5,795 bases of DNA from assembly GCA_903882345.1 (NCBI GenBank), contig CAIRWO010000171.1, positions 1 through 5,795 of the forward strand, given 5' to 3'. Below are positions 4,857-5,795 of the stretch, piece by piece. Source of the stretch: Candidatus Omnitrophota bacterium. GTDB taxonomy: Bacteria > Omnitrophota > Gorgyraeia > Gygaellales > Profunditerraquicolaceae. The stretch's first letter is position 1. Every line of letters begins with the position of its first letter. The position numbers and the translations under genes were made by a program. Under the pieces are notes generated by a model. It had not been told where the DNA came from and did not search any database. It saw only the letters and a list, made by a program, of their open reading frames with translations.

Positions 4857-5711
4857 CTATTTCTCACGGGTAAGCGTTACCGTTGCCCATAATTGAAAAC
4901 CTTCTGACATCCAGCCGCCGCTGCCCCTTCTCTGCGGCATACTGTCTTCTTCCGAAGGTTTATCGTGACCCGCACCTTTCTCCGGCGTACCTATATCCGG
5001 GCTAGCTATTTCCATTCCCAGGCCTATTAGCCTTTCCTTTTTGCTACCTATTGCGTATTGGTGCTGGCTGGTTTTTATCAACGGAACTTTAAGCGCATAG
5101 ACAAAATAACCGTTTTGCCGGCCGGTCTTTGCCTCAATACCCTGCTTTGCGGCATCCTCTAAAGACAATTTTATGCGCCCTGCTTTATCAGGGCCAGTTA
5201 TAATCTCTACTTCTTCTTGCAGCCCTTCTACAGCCTCCAGCCGCTTATCAAAATCCCTCTGCCTGCGTCTTGCGGCTGCCCGGTCCTTTTCCTCTTCTGC
5301 TCCTGTTTCATCTTCTTTGCTTTCCCAGTCTTCCCTGCTCCTTCCGCCTTCCGCCAGAGACATTCCCATTGTCTTCATCCCCAAAGGAAAACGAATCCCG
5401 ATCACCTTCTTTTTACCGCCATCCGGATCAAACCAGGCTAGGAAACCCGAATCCATCAACTGGCTTTCCATTTTGTGGTTCCGGGAGATCAGGCAGATAT
5501 ACAAAAAATCATTATCATTATACAGGCTAAGTGTTACCTTCTTTCCCTCATCATAATAAGCCGTGGCATTGCCAAAATCCGTATATTTTCCGTTGATAAC
5601 GATTGTGTGGTCGCGCCAGGTACTGCTGAAATTCGGCCTTGCGCATCCAAAGAATACGGCAGAAGATAAAATTAATGAAAATAATAAAATACCGCTTTGT
5701 TTAATACGCAT
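4857..5711 (-). CDS. Predicted lipoprotein with CBM9/DOMON-like N-terminal region, 284 aa
   Basis: I do not recognise a named gene. The signal peptide has R2 and K4, a hydrophobic core (7-21) and a lipobox F20-F21-G22-C23. Residues about 28-110 resemble the beta-sandwich of CBM9/DOMON-type domains in pattern: W32, INGKYTDFG (39-47), a ...VTLSLYNDNDFLYICL strand pair (59-74) and FLAWFDPDGGKK (90-101). A strongly charged Glu/Arg/Lys stretch (about 123-168) follows, likely coiled coil. Then come further beta-like segments (about 169-235), a Gly/Pro/Ser-rich low-complexity linker (about 239-268) and a final strand GFQLWATVTL (271-280). The start is ATG 5709-5711; the Shine-Dalgarno is poor (AAAAAAG). 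It lies 23 nt after another - strand gene, so is probably its operon partner. Sugar or haem binding is possible but not shown. Confidence 0.8.
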   Translation of the reverse strand: MRIKQSGILLFSLILSSAVFFGCARPNFSSTWRDHTIVINGKYTDFGNATAYYDEGKKVTLSLYNDNDFLYICLISRNHKMESQLMDSGFLAWFDPDGGKKKVIGIRFPLGMKTMGMSLAEGGRSREDWESKEDETGAEEEKDRAAARRRQRDFDKRLEAVEGLQEEVEIITGPDKAGRIKLSLEDAAKQGIEAKTGRQNGYFVYALKVPLIKTSQHQYAIGSKKERLIGLGMEIASPDIGTPEKGAGHDKPSEEDSMPQRRGSGGWMSEGFQLWATVTLTREK

Positions 5712-5734
5712 AGTCTTTTTTAAAAACTCGGGGG

Positions 5735-5795
5735 TTAGCGGTTTTGTATCAGACGGACATCATCGATAAGCGCATCTTCGGCGTCACAAAGGGCA
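5735..5795 (-). CDS. C-terminal end of a - strand gene (partial)
   Basis: An open frame enters from the right edge on the - strand and ends at TAA (5737-5735). The last residues read ALCDAEDALIDDVRLIQNR. The ending 'DALIDDVRL' resembles the closing strand of extracellular beta-sandwich domains (many carbohydrate-binding or LamG-like modules end in 'xxDDVRL'), which would fit the neighbouring lipoprotein. This is weak evidence from 19 codons, and the frame could be fortuitous, though its strand and 23-nt spacing suit an operon with the lipoprotein gene. Confidence 0.45.
   Translation of the reverse strand, partial: ALCDAEDALIDDVRLIQNR

Noticed and set aside
5173..5556. Serine- and proline-rich + strand frames opposite the right-hand lipoprotein gene
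   Set aside because: They mirror the Glu/Arg/Lys-rich coding of the - strand gene, which has a full lipoprotein signal peptide and a terminator after its stop.

Overview
The window looks like chromosome from an uncultivated or poorly studied, Gram-negative-type anaerobe. Two proteins carry lipobox signal peptides. There is an Rnf-type membrane redox pair, a C-terminal fragment that fits FtsH, and moderate GC content by eye. The overall style is compatible with Candidatus Omnitrophota or a related phylum, but that placement is an impression and not a measured result. I see no insertion sequence, CRISPR array, phage gene or attachment site.

Left part (1-962, + strand): the last 38 codons of an FtsH-like protein, followed by a lipoprotein of unknown function whose start lies inside the FtsH tail (53 nt overlap). 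Its 3' end runs 11 nt into the oppositely transcribed purN.

Centre (952-4404, - strand, read right to left): a strong sigma70-type promoter drives tRNA-Thr(CGT). Only 10 nt after the tRNA comes an MFS transporter, followed by rnfG, rnfD and purN. The junctions are tight: 13 nt, a 4-nt ATGA overlap, and 16 nt. This fits one transcription unit made of tRNA, exporter-like permease, two covalent-flavin redox subunits and a purine-synthesis enzyme. Only two of the six Rnf subunits are present, and in the order G-D rather than D-G.

Right-centre (4429-4780, + strand): a second promoter, back to back with the tRNA promoter, drives a cold-shock domain gene. Its roughly 110-nt leader holds a Shine-Dalgarno plus TTG-initiated 27-codon ORF, and a 10-bp perfect hairpin followed by six T's that lies inside that ORF. 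The ORF ends 3 nt before the csp start. This resembles an attenuator or leader-peptide control element and is the most interesting part of the window.

Right end (4806-5795): a hairpin with T-runs on both sides separates csp from a convergent lipoprotein gene that has a CBM9/DOMON-like N-terminal half and a charged coiled-coil insert. The last codons of another - strand gene lie upstream of it.
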